28,454 bases of DNA from Perkinsus chesapeaki (taxonomy: Eukaryota > Perkinsozoa > Perkinsida > Perkinsidae), in contig JAAPAO010000471.1 in NCBI GenBank assembly GCA_013115145.1, positions 1 to 28,454 of the forward strand, given 5' to 3'. The notes below the pieces were generated by a model, which was given only the letters and a program-made list of their open reading frames with translations, was not told the origin of the DNA and did no database searches. Below, piece after piece: positions 21,701 to 28,454 of this stretch; the first letter of the stretch is position 1; the number at the start of each line of letters is the position of its first letter. The translations under genes and the position numbers were made by a program.

Positions 21701-24700
21701 GAAGACGCAGGAGATGCCCGAGAATGTGTTAAACGGTGTGGTGAAGATTATGGTGGATATGCAGACATCGGTATCGACATTAACGGAGAGATTCCTATCC
21801 GAGCTCCGGCGGTAAGATAGGTCCACGGGTTCATAGAGCTCCGCGGAAATGGGTTTTTCAAAGCGCGCTTCGAGCTTAGATTCGCAACGGCACAAGTGTT
21901 CCTTCTGGAAATAACATCTCTCGTTCTTCCGTGCTTTTGCATAGGACTGGTACCACCTTTCAGACATTACTATGTCACACCGACCTCTTATTTGGAGCTA
22001 ATCAATTCGTTCATACAAATGCTCAAGCAACAACGACACGTCGTCTCCCAAGCCAAGTGGCGCTATGACGTGGGCCTTGAAAAATTGGCGGACACGGCGA
22101 GCCAAGTGGCGACCATGCAAAAGGAACTTGAGGACCTTCAACCTAATCTGGAGAAGGCGGCGAAGGAGACCAGTGAGATGATGATTCTGGTGGAAAAGCA
22201 GCAGGGGGAGGCGGCCGAGAAACAGAAGCTGGTCGACGCTGAAGCGGCTGCTGCGAACGAGCAGGCGCGAGCTGCCGAGGAAATTGCTGCAGACTGCCAG
22301 AAGGACTTGGCCGCTGCAATGCCGGCCTTGGAGGCTGCTGTGGACGCGCTGAGCAAGCTGAGCAAGGGAGATATCACTGAGGTTAAAGCGATGAAGACGC
22401 CACCTGGTAGGGTAGGGAGCTTTAGTCGGCTCGCATCTCTATTCGGGAAGTCTGGTTTCAATCATTGAATCGGATCATCTTACAAATCGATTGCATTCCG
22501 CGATGACAGATCAGATCGTACGTCGCGAATCTGTTGCAACTATTATAGGGTACCCCAAAAAATGCGTTTTTCCAACTTTTCAAGAAAGGCGAATATTTTG
22601 TCGACACCAAAAGTTCGTCGAAAAAGCACATCTTCTTGGGGACACCCTGTGGGATTTTTTTGTTAATATTCAAGGAGGTTTCAGATGGTGATGAATGTTT
22701 TAATCTAACCTCACTTCCCTGAGATAGGCTGATTGGTTATCGTAGTCATGCCGGGCACTGGGGACTCGCATCTCGGGTTTTGCCCCTATGGTCACTTCTT
22801 GCTCAGGTGGTGTCGTACTGGTGGCCCAGGCTCTGTGCTACTTCTTCGGCGTGAAGCCTAATAAAGTACCGGCGCCAGATGGAAAGGGAAAAGTGGACGA
22901 TTTCTGGGAGCCTGCGAAAAAGGAGCTTCTTGGTGATCCGAGATTGCTCGATCGGCTCATCAATTTTGACAAGGACAATATTTCGGAAGAGGCGATGAAA
23001 AAAGTGAACATATTTTTTGCCGGGCAAAGTTCATCACAATTTTCAGGTTAAACCGCTCTACGACGATCCAAACTTCGAGCCCGAGGTGATCAAAAAGGCG
23101 TCAATCGCTGCAATGGGTATCTGCAAATGGGCACGTGCAATGGTGGTGTATGACAAAGTCGCGAAGGAAGTCGGCCCTAAGAGAGCAGCGCTCGCACAAG
23201 CCGAGGGAAAGGCCGCCGCGGCGAAGGCTAAACTGGCTGAGAAGGAGGCCGAATTGGCTGAAGTGATCGCGCTGGTCGATAAGTTGGTGTCGGATTTGAA
23301 CAATGCGAAGGAGTATATGGAGGAGTTGCAGAAGCAGAGAGACGATTGTGCTGCAAAGCTTATCAGGTCGGGGGTTCGATCCCGTCCTGGGGCTTTTATT
23401 TCTGCTTTTTGCTCGTTTGTTTGGAATGGGGCGCTGCTTATTGTCGAGGCATTCAAAATTTGCAGAATTGGAGAGCGAACAGCCGGTGGTCGCGAGGACA
23501 AAGCGACTGTCTGTTTTCCAGGGCCGAAAAGCTCATCACTGGTTTGGGTGGTGAGAAGTCGAGATGGACTGCTGCCTCGAACAGACTTGGCACCGATTAC
23601 AACAATCTTTCCGGCGACATTCTCATCGCAAGTGGGATCATCGCCTACCTTGGTAAGAGGGAACTCTTTGCGCAAACTGGTGGGAATTAATCGACCAATT
23701 ACAATATTTTCGAAATATGTGCATAGCCGACCGCATTCGGTTAAAAAGTCGAAAGCGAAGTTGGGCCGAAGCAAACGGGCTTCGGCTGAACTTTTGTTGA
23801 GTTCCGGTCGGTTTATAGAGCTCATAGAGCGTGCTTCTGGGACGGTGTGGTTTGGAAATTGTAGAGCTTGAATGAGGGAGGGTAATAGATAGTCGAACAC
23901 TAGTCGTAGAATCTTTTACTTCCTGGAATATCCGTTAGAAATCGGAATGTATTCCTTTTGTCGGGTGAGGGACGTATCTCCTATTTGGTATGGGCTTGAG
24001 GATCCCTCCCCCATCGATGAGATGGCGAGATATCAGACTCTTAGGTGTTTTCACGGCCTCCTATAGAAGTGATGTGATGGAAAAGTGGCTCGGCCGGCTA
24101 CAGGATTTGAAGATTCCTGCAAGCCCTCAATTTAGCTTACAAGCTTGCATTGGCGACGCGGTGAAGATCCGGCAATGGTAGGTTTGGGAGGCGCTGTGTG
24201 GATGGAGGGCTTCATTAGGGTCATCGACAAACTGCCTAATGATTCGCTCTCGATCGACAACGCTATCATTTTGAGCAACTCGAGGCGATGGCCTCTGATG
24301 ATAGACCCTCAGCAGCAAGCTAACAAATGGATCAAGAATATGGAGAAGAATCTTCAGGTTGGACTGACCGCTTGTTGGATCATTACATTTCAAATGCGCT
24401 AGGTGTTGAGGCTGTCGAAGAACTATGCACGAGAATTGGAAAATGCCATCCAATTTGGGAACCCCGTTTTGATCGAGAACATTGCTGAGACGCTGGACCC
24501 GATGCTTGATCCTTTGCTCCAGAAGGCCACCTTCAAGCAGGTGGGTCCTGAAAGTCACCGCGCCACGAAATTATTCTTGTAGGGCAATTTGGAGATGATA
24601 CGATTGGGAGACAGTACGATCGAGTGGTCAAAGGATTTCCGGTTATACTTCACAACGAAGCTGCCGAACCCTCATTATGCACCGGAGATCTGCGTGTCCG

Positions 24701-27700
24701 TTACCATCCTCAACTTCATGGCTACAGTCGATGGCTTGCAAGACCAGATGCTGGGTAGGTCGGATCCGTCCGGAGCGGTAAACCCAAATCGGCGCGTTCC
24801 GGTCGGATGGTGCTCGAATTTGACTCCATCGATAATGCGAAAAGTTGCTGCACTTGGGAAACTCCACGTGTCAGTAGTTGGAAAAAGGAAAAGTTTATCC
24901 TTGAGGGAATATAAGAAAGTTTTCTGCCAAGTGAGCTGAAGACAAAGCTGGAGACATGATTCTTATTTAACGAGGACCGAAGGTTAATCGATAAATGGCT
25001 AGCGGATCGGTTGTTTTTGAGGAGCTTTTATGCGCCTTAGAGTACCGAGGGAGATAGGTTGATATATCATTGCATCGTTGTCTCATGGCTCATTGTTGAT
25101 ATTCATGAAGCTTCACTTGCTTGATGTTGCAGGTATTGTAGTTGCCAAAGAGGAACCAGAGATCGAGGCGAAGCGTGTGAGTCTGGTGGTGGAGAGTGCG
25201 CAGTCTAAAGCACAGCTCAAGGAGATCGAGGACCGGATACTGGCGCTACTGTCTAGCGCCACTGGTACGGGACTTCAACTAGGAGGAACTGCATCACTCC
25301 GCCTCTTTAGGCAATATCCTTGATGATGAGGAGCTGATCGAGACATTATCGAACTCGAAGATTGCCAGTCAAAAAATTGAAGAGCAAGTCCAGCAGCAGG
25401 AACGCACTGCCGCTCAAATTCAAGAGACTAGGCAATCCTATAGGCCTTTGGCTCTGAGGTGGGATACGACCTGTTCAAGCAGCGCTGAGAAAAGCCGAAT
25501 TTCACTTTGTTTCTCGCACATTCCTGGCAGTTGTAGGATTAGTGGACCCATAGTGGACCTTCATTCCTCTCAGATCAGCCTCCCTTTTCTTCGTGGTATC
25601 TGACCTCTGCATTGTGGACCCTATGTACCAATACTCTTTGGATTGGTTTATTATGATATTTATAATGTCGATTGACCAAGCCGAGAAGGCACCCTCGCCA
25701 GCTGACCGAATGGCGAATCTTTCCAAGTAAGTTTGAAGTAGCCACGTCGATTACAGTATCCCTTTCAGTTCAACAATTCGTCTTTTGTATGTGATGGTGT
25801 GCCGCTCGTTGTTTGAAGCTCATCGTCTGTTATTCTCCATGCAACTGGCATTTAAGATGCAAGAAGTCGACAAGGAGCTCAACTTCAAACAGATGCGGCT
25901 TTTCTTGACCGGAGGCGGAGGGGGTGGTGCTCCATCTGAGGAGAAGCCTCCTGACACAGCGTGGCTTACTGGTAGGCATACCACCTCGAGTTAAAGTATG
26001 CTTTTACTTCTCCTGTGCATTCCGCTATGATAGAGAATTACTTTGCTCCAAAGATCTTGCTTACTTCTCCACACGATTTTCCCGGCTTCAGTTTGAAACT
26101 CACGGTACACTGTGAACATCAGTGAAGCAAACCGCAGGCGTCGGTTTACGTTGCTTTGCAGATATCTCATGGGGAAGAGTGCTGGAGTTGGCTAAATTAG
26201 GCGAGACTTTCGACGGTTTTCAAGAGTTATTCAAATCCCAGCTCGAAGGTTGGAAGGTGAGACGTCTCCTCCTTGATAGAGCAGCGATGACCCGTCACCT
26301 TGTCAGGCTGTGTTCGATTCTGATAATCCGCGGGACCTGGAATGGCCCATGAGCTTCGAGAAGAAGTGTAGCCCGTTGGAGAAGGCATTAGTCCTCCTGG
26401 CAGTCCGAGCAGACGCACTCGTTCCAGCCATACAGGAGATCGTCGATAAAAAATTAGGTAAGATAGACGTCACTGCGCCCGGAAATTATCGCTTTCCGGA
26501 TCGGCTCGCAATATTTCGGGTTTCGCTTCACTGGACCTCTCGGATGGCATTTGACTTTGTGTTTTAGGGAGCTTCTTCTTGGAACCACCACCGTTCGATC
26601 TAGAAGCCTGCTATAACGATTCTAAGAGCTGCATACCTCTGGTCTTCGTGCTCTCGAGCGGCAGCGACCCAATGGCTGATATTATCAAGCTAGCCGAAGG
26701 GAAGGGTATGCTTGCTAATATCTCGGCGATCAGTCTGGGACAGGGCCAGGGTGAGCTTGAGGCTCCCGTCTTGGTCTGAAAAGGGCTGTCAGGACCGAAG
26801 GCGATGGCGGCACTTGAAGAGGGAACCAAACACGGCAAGTGGGTGTTGCTGCAGAACTGTCATTTGGCAGTCAGCTGGATGCCTGTCCTCGAAAAAGTGA
26901 GAGCTTTTGGCGCCGCTGCTCATTTCACGCGCCTCAAAATTTCAGGTTGTAGAAGATTTCCGGGAGGAAGATATAAACCCTGCATTCCGTCTGTGGCTCA
27001 CCGCCATGCCAAGTCCAGCATTCCCCATCTCGGTTCTCCAGAACGGCATCAAAATGACACTGGAACCGCCCAAGGGTCTGAAGAACAGTTTAGTTCGGGC
27101 GTATATGGGTAAGTGGTATTACTTGGGTTCTTACTAAGTCTTGACAATGAATGATCAACAGGTATGGATGACGAATGGTTTGAGAGCTGCAGTAAACCGC
27201 AAGCTTTCAAGAAGCTCCTGTTCGGCTTGTGCTTCTTCCACGCTGTCATTCTGGAACGAAGGCAGTTTGGCCCTCTGGGATGGAATATACCGTACCAGTT
27301 CTCGGAGCCCGATCGAGATATATCTCGCCAGCAGCTGAAGAACTTCTTGGATGACTTTGAGGGTATTCCCTGGAAGGCTCTGAGCTATATGGTCGCAGAA
27401 GCCAATTATGGTGGTCGAGTTACGGACGCTCAAGACCGGAGAGCTATTGTGCACATTCTGACAGATTATTACACGGAGCGTATCCTCAAAGAAGAGTACA
27501 AATTCAGCATCAGTGGCATTTACTTTGCTCCTAAGGAAGGAACCTTGTCATCCTACATGGAATATATCCGAGAGCTTCCTATCAATCAAACGCCTGAGGT
27601 ATTCTGGCTCCATAACAATGCCAATCTCACTGCGGCCATCAACGAGGGTATGGAAATCCTAAGAACGGCGGTTATGCTCATGCCGAAGACTGGTGGGGGC

Positions 27701-28454
27701 GATGCCGAGGAGGGAGAGAAGGAGCAAAGTCCGGAAGAAATCTACGGTGAAAGAGCAGCCGAGATCGTAGCATCTTTACCGCCGAACTTCGACGTGGAAG
27801 CGGTCCAGAGAGTGTACCCGGTTCGGTACGATCAGTGCCTGAATACAGTTCTAGTACAGGAGCTTTTAAAATGCAACAAGCTGCTCAATAAACTCCGGGA
27901 CACTTTGGTGAATTTACAGAAGGCCGTCAAGGGTCTGGTGGTATTCAGTCCAGATTTAGAGGAAGTAGCCGAGGGGTTGCTCAGCAACAAGGTCCCATCG
28001 GTCTGGGCAAAGGTGTCGTATCCTAGTTTGAAACCATTGGGAAGCTATGTGGCTGATTTCTTGCAACGCTTGAAGTTCTTTGATAACTGGATCAAGATGG
28101 ATGCCCCGACAGTGTTCTGGTTCTCCGGCTTCTTCTTCCAACAGGCATTCCTCACAGGAGTGCTGCAAAACTTCGCACGCAAGGACAAGATCGCGATAGA
28201 TCGATGCATTTGGAATATGGAGGTCCTGAAGGCTGACAATACGAGACCAGATGAACCGGAAAAAGGCTGCATTATCAGAGGCCTATTCATGGACGGTGCA
28301 AGGTGAGCTTGTTGGATCCGAGCCAACGGCTGCAGTTCTTCCTGTTAGATGGGATGATGATAAGATGGTCATTGCTGACTCCTTCCCAAAGGTGTTATTT
28401 TCGGAAGTCCCATGCATTTGGCTGAAGCCTGTTGAAATGGATAAAGATGAGACG
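2682..28454 (+). CDS. Giant TIR-ARM-Tudor-PA14-WD40 dynein heavy chain, 60 exons, 3' end outside window
   Basis: I joined 60 exons by splice signals, reading phase and family patterns; their coordinates are in the part entries below. All phases agree and no stop intervenes, giving 4,981 codons to the window edge. Order: TIR-A (about residues 1-130), linker, TIR-B (244-395), EF-hand-like linker, TIR-C (545-715), ARM helices (700-875), Tudor-like barrel (884-935), PA14-1 (1030-1182), PA14-2 (1183-1300), seven WD repeats (1355-1690), then a complete dynein linker and motor from 1707. The motor resembles single-headed inner-arm axonemal dyneins, judged by motifs such as [20 protein letters not shown]. 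The start is the first ATG of the TIR-A exon, and no earlier in-frame ATG continues it. The usual dynein stem is absent. The motor is certain. The fusion is inferred from splice continuity and from the lack of space for another 5' end. An automated annotation may split this locus. Confidence 0.75.
3588..4209 (+). other. Linker between TIR-A and TIR-B (exons 5-7)
   Basis: Exons 3588-3730, 3781-3940, 4157-4209. Coding stretches include [16 protein letters not shown], then [19 protein letters not shown], then [17 protein letters not shown]. The middle part resembles the switch region of a Roc-type GTPase (IWD followed by a hydrophobic strand), but I see no P-loop and would not claim a GTPase. 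The exon 5 to 6 junction (intron 3731-3780) uses an unusual GAG acceptor and is the least certain splice in the model. The exon 7 acceptor at 4156 was chosen because it alone keeps the frame. Confidence 0.45.
3963..4102 (+). repeat. Duplicated intron segment, copy 1
   Basis: Opens GTAATGAG and ends with an acceptor-like GCGTTAG. It shares TATAATAGTG, AATATAG-type blocks and TTAATTTGTATTTTTTGA with the copy at 4212-4330 in the next intron. It lies inside the intron 3941-4156. Confidence 0.65.
4212..4330 (+). repeat. Duplicated intron segment, copy 2
   Basis: Diverged and slightly shorter copy of 3963-4102, also opening GTAATGAG and ending with an acceptor-like TTTCCGCAG. It lies inside the intron 4210-4344, so two successive introns are related by direct duplication. 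Confidence 0.65.
4345..5852 (+). other. TIR-like module B (exons 8-12)
   Basis: Exons 4345-4443, 4492-4579, 4947-5051, 5609-5709, 5754-5852. The first strand is [12 protein letters not shown], matching YDLFICHD of module C. The core strand and helix read [20 protein letters not shown], followed by [15 protein letters not shown], and the last helix starts [17 protein letters not shown]. The exon junction after RR matches in place and phase (phase 2) the junction after SR in module C, supporting origin by tandem duplication. An ATG at 5830 could pass for a gene start, but it lies mid-exon in this module's last helix. Known TIR proteins act by self-association; a docking role here is inference. 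Confidence 0.6.
5052..5608 (+). other. 557-nt intron inside TIR-B, with inverted dispersed motif at its donor
   Basis: Runs from GAG|GTGAGT to ATTAG|GTC. TTTCGTGGCGCGTGA at 5057-5071 overlaps the donor and is the reverse complement of the dispersed motif. Otherwise it is AT-rich sequence without coding signs. Confidence 0.65.
6030..6747 (+). other. Linker between TIR-B and TIR-C with one EF-hand-like loop (exons 13-15)
   Basis: Exons 6030-6247, 6289-6411, 6654-6747. A 12-residue loop at about 429-440, [12 protein letters not shown], has the D, E, K, G, D spacing of an EF-hand, but position 12 is Gln instead of Glu and no partner hand is visible, so calcium binding is doubtful. The rest includes [19 protein letters not shown] and a basic helix [12 protein letters not shown] leading into TIR-C. 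The donor at 6248 gives a 41-nt intron and was preferred over two other phase-compatible sites because its length matches the short-intron class. Confidence 0.5.
6986..8009 (+). other. TIR-like module C (exons 16-19), with lysine-rich insert
   Basis: Exons 6986-7076, 7209-7329, 7423-7624, 7835-8009. The best TIR of the three: box-1 strand [13 protein letters not shown], a second strand VRTMLCID, then [36 protein letters not shown], and a closing helix. Between strands B and D sits a charged insert (about residues 586-612) rich in Lys, Asp and Glu and ending in five glycines, likely a disordered loop. The acidic residue where catalytic TIRs have Glu is ambiguous (Asp or Glu) and the usual preceding Trp is absent, so enzymatic activity cannot be asserted. 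It is followed directly by ARM helices. Confidence 0.65.
7835..9183 (+). other. Armadillo-type helical repeats (exons 19-21)
   Basis: Exons 7835-8009, 8404-8679, 9047-9183. Helical pattern typical of ARM repeats: [12 protein letters not shown], then [69 protein letters not shown]. About three to four repeats at residues 700-875. ARM solenoids bind proteins; in animal SARM1 an ARM domain controls a TIR domain, but the order here (TIR before ARM) differs. The introns on either side of 8404-8679 are 394 and 367 nt and hold nothing recognisable. The intron 9184-9239 is 56 nt. Confidence 0.65.
9240..10274 (+). other. Tudor/Agenet-like barrel, beta-rich region and first PA14-like domain (exons 22-23)
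   Basis: Exons 9240-10028 and 10151-10274. Residues about 884-935 follow the Tudor/Agenet pattern: [20 protein letters not shown], then [12 protein letters not shown] and VPAHWVRP. A beta-rich stretch with [10 protein letters not shown] follows. Residues about 1030-1182 look like PA14: [18 protein letters not shown], a loop, then [16 protein letters not shown] and LLYSGPD. PA14 is a beta-barrel often binding carbohydrate and usually extracellular; an axonemal PA14 is unusual. Binding residues cannot be judged by eye. Confidence 0.65.
10275..10928 (+). other. 654-nt intron between the two PA14-like domains
   Basis: The longest intron of the gene, from GAG|GTAAGG to TTTCAG|GTT. Open frames inside it are short and do not fit the flanking phases. 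No repeat or RNA gene is visible. GTAAGTTGTCC near 10468 and GGGACAACTTATA near 10493 form a small inverted repeat. Confidence 0.6.
10929..11400 (+). other. Second PA14-like domain (exon 24 and start of exon 25)
   Basis: Exon 10929-11125 joins exon 11193-12130 across a 67-nt intron. It opens [16 protein letters not shown], a typical PA14 entry (GLxxxYF). After the junction come [20 protein letters not shown] and [20 protein letters not shown], the core strands with the conserved D-G loop. Residues about 1183-1300, a tandem partner of the first PA14. Confidence 0.7.
11401..13024 (+). other. Seven-bladed WD40 propeller (exons 25-28)
   Basis: Exons 11193-12130 (part), 12474-12628, 12691-12794, 12847-13024. 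Seven blades can be counted: [77 protein letters not shown]. Blade six lacks the Trp. An acidic, proline-rich insert ([20 protein letters not shown]) sits between blades four and five. Blades five to seven lie in three small exons in matching phase, so the propeller closes only if these junctions are right, which supports the model. WD propellers are protein-docking platforms. Kelch propellers occur at the N-terminus of some outer-arm dynein heavy chains; this would be a WD40 counterpart. Confidence 0.85.
13025..13435 (+). other. 411-nt intron joining the propeller to the dynein linker
   Basis: AAG|GTGAGA at 13025 and GATTAG|ATT at 13435, both phase 0. The exon 28 frame stays open through most of the intron, to a TAA at 13358-13360, so retention would add about 111 codons and end the protein after the propeller. 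Exon 29 has a TAG stop directly upstream and no early Met, so it cannot start a separate gene. Confidence 0.7.
13436..15869 (+). other. Dynein linker region, DHC_N2-type (exons 29-32, start of motor)
   Basis: Exons 13436-13641, 13691-13850, 14093-14847, 15057-16000 (first part). Residues about 1707-2340. It begins with a helical neck ([20 protein letters not shown], then [17 protein letters not shown]), continues through the signature [12 protein letters not shown], and ends with [15 protein letters not shown] just before AAA1. The linker is the mechanical element swinging across the AAA ring. Its start matches the beginning of the DHC_N2 family, so almost none of the usual several-hundred-residue stem lies between the propeller and the linker. 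Confidence 0.95.
16387..16409 (+). repeat. Dispersed motif in the 47-nt intron 16368-16414
   Basis: TGACCGCTGCGCCACGAAATTAT, five bases before the acceptor AG. The motif makes up about half of this intron. Confidence 0.8.
17240..17591 (+). other. GC-AG intron, 352 nt
   Basis: CAG|GCAAGG to CTCAG|GTAGAG. The only GT alternative nearby (17246) produces an in-frame stop after splicing, so a GC donor is the only reading that keeps the conserved [17 protein letters not shown] junction. It is the only non-GT donor among the 59 introns. Confidence 0.75.
17716..17987 (+). other. Intron through the AAA2 P-loop flanked by direct repeats
   Basis: TGCG|GTAAGATGG at the donor and GCAG|GTAAGACAATGG after the acceptor: GGTAAGA is present at both ends, and the codons for GKT are split. 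The pattern is what remains when an inserted element copies its target and the copied GTAAG becomes the 5' splice site. Confidence 0.6.
20457..20475 (+). repeat. Dispersed motif in the 163-nt intron 20449-20611
   Basis: TCACGCGCCAGGAAATTAT, eight bases after the donor GT start. Confidence 0.8.
20992..21323 (+). other. 332-nt intron containing a minisatellite
   Basis: TG|GTGAGT to TTCAG|GTACGTC, joining FAW to [12 protein letters not shown]. Its middle is the 26-bp array listed separately. Confidence 0.85.
21130..21272. repeat. 26-bp intronic minisatellite with alternating variants
   Basis: TTCCGG starts at 21136, 21162, 21188, 21214, 21240 and 21267, so the unit is 26 bp with one 27-bp unit. 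Units read TTCCGGAAAAGTTTTCAGT followed by an A-rich run. The base after CAGT alternates A and G from unit to unit, implying a 52-bp higher-order period. Each unit holds the palindrome TTCCGGAA and an acceptor-like TTTTCAG or TTTCCAG. Confidence 0.95.
22407..22806 (+). other. 400-nt intron within the microtubule-binding domain
   Basis: CCTG|GTAGGG to CTCAG|GTGGTG, joining KTPPG and GVVLVAQAL. It contains the mariner-like miniature element at 22547-22648; the rest is unremarkable. Confidence 0.85.
22547..22648. mobile_element. 102-bp miniature inverted-repeat element with mariner-like ends
   Basis: Left end AGGGTACCCCAAAAAATGCG; the right end read on the opposite strand is AGGGTGTCCCCAAGAAGATG. 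The similarity continues inward (GTTTTTCCAACTTTTC against GCTTTTTCGACGAACTTTTGG), so both arms span about 35-40 bp and nearly the whole element can fold into a hairpin. AGGGTGTCCC-type ends are typical of Tc1/mariner elements. There is no coding capacity, so it would be a non-autonomous MITE. A TA lies left of it but the right TA is not intact. Confidence 0.7.
24555..24574 (+). repeat. Dispersed motif in the 42-nt intron 24541-24582
   Basis: TCACCGCGCCACGAAATTAT, eight bases before the intron end. It makes up half of the intron and is the fullest match to the consensus. Confidence 0.85.
26470..26489 (+). repeat. Dispersed motif in the 110-nt intron 26458-26567
   Basis: TCACTGCGCCCGGAAATTAT, twelve bases into the intron. 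Confidence 0.8.
26568..28454 (+). other. AAA6 and dynein C-terminal domain, 3' end outside window (exons 56-60)
   Basis: Exons 26568-26750, 26793-26896, 26946-27108, 27162-28302, 28349-28454. AAA6 landmarks: [34 protein letters not shown], and [20 protein letters not shown]. The C-terminal domain runs from [20 protein letters not shown] through [15 protein letters not shown] to [18 protein letters not shown]. The last exon stays open to the edge (CIWLKPVE). Comparison with the family suggests about 30-40 residues are missing, ending near the usual TGHSTN motif. Confidence 0.95.
26925..26941 (+). repeat. Dispersed motif in the 49-nt intron 26897-26945
   Basis: TCACGCGCCTCAAAATT directly abuts the acceptor TCAG. 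It is a diverged copy. Confidence 0.6.

Larger units (their letters stand above)
21324..23366 (+). other. Dynein stalk coiled coils and microtubule-binding domain (exons 40-44)
   Basis: Exons 21324-21443, 21650-21811, 21964-22406, 22807-23003, 23047-23366. After AAA4 ([20 protein letters not shown]) the chain forms coiled coil 1 (Ala/Glu/Lys heptads in 21964-22350), the microtubule-binding domain ([20 protein letters not shown] to [14 protein letters not shown]) and coiled coil 2 ([20 protein letters not shown]). Lengths agree with axonemal dyneins. The domain is interrupted by a 400-nt intron holding a miniature transposon and by a 43-nt intron. The stalk carries the ATP-sensitive microtubule contact at the B-tubule. 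Confidence 0.95.
23522..26567 (+). other. AAA5 and strut region (exons 45-55)
   Basis: Exons 23522-23652, 24045-24177, 24219-24357, 24403-24540, 24583-24754, 25133-25264, 25311-25458, 25574-25726, 25769-25971, 26162-26256, 26307-26457. Landmarks in order: [13 protein letters not shown] (end of coiled coil 2), [16 protein letters not shown] (AAA5 entry), [37 protein letters not shown], and [18 protein letters not shown]. This part is cut into the smallest exons of the gene (95-203 nt), and six of the ten introns inside it are 41-50 nt. A six-glycine run precedes the segment leading to [12 protein letters not shown]. Confidence 0.93.

Noticed and set aside
23366-23385. tRNA B-box-like GGTTCGATCCC at the start of an intron
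   Set aside because: The preceding 70 bases are stalk coding sequence and give no cloverleaf; an A-box-like match upstream is too far away.
23058-23900. 280-codon minus-strand open frame
   Set aside because: Runs across coiled-coil coding sequence and two introns; composition reflects the complement of Ala/Lys-rich coding.

Overview
This is nuclear DNA from a eukaryote with motile cilia or flagella, most likely a protist. Almost the whole window is one intron-dense gene on the + strand encoding an axonemal-type dynein heavy chain. Introns are numerous, many of them only 39-56 nt, and nearly all are GT-AG. No in-frame stop has to be read through, so the standard genetic code applies. Short introns plus signs of intron mobility fit an alveolate or another intron-gaining protist lineage, but the sequence alone does not fix the taxon.

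Layout. 1-218: end of a 39-bp tandem repeat array. 219-1583: sparse, with two possible minus-strand coding exons (313-440 and 847-979). 1584-2459, minus: an uninterrupted 291-codon gene for a TFIIB-like zinc-ribbon protein. 2460-2681: a 222-bp divergent intergenic region. 2682 to the right edge, plus: one gene assembled by eye from 60 exons and 59 introns with consistent reading phase throughout, giving 4,981 codons. The final C-terminal residues lie beyond the window.

The motor half (exons from 13436 on) is unmistakable: linker, six AAA modules with P-loops in AAA1-AAA4, coiled-coil stalk with microtubule-binding domain, AAA6 and the C-terminal domain. The half upstream of it is not a normal dynein stem. 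Exon by exon it reads as three TIR-like modules, armadillo-type helices, a Tudor/Agenet-like barrel, two PA14-like domains and a seven-bladed WD40 propeller, which joins the linker through about 60 residues. No space exists for a separate dynein 5' end between propeller and linker, so I infer one giant fusion protein. The tail would be the cargo or docking part, placing TIR, PA14 and propeller modules at the base of an axonemal motor.

The introns carry their own signals. A 20-nt motif (TCACNGCGCCACGAAATTAT) recurs in five introns and, inverted, in a sixth; shortened copies occur in exons. There is also a mariner-like miniature element in the intron that splits the microtubule-binding domain, a 26-bp minisatellite rich in acceptor-like sites, a duplicated intron segment, and a strong excess of exons starting with GT. 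Introns longer than 300 nt not listed separately (4580-4946, 8010-8403, 8680-9046, 12131-12473, 16568-16929, 17240-17591, 19760-20112, 23653-24044, 24755-25132) hold nothing I recognise.
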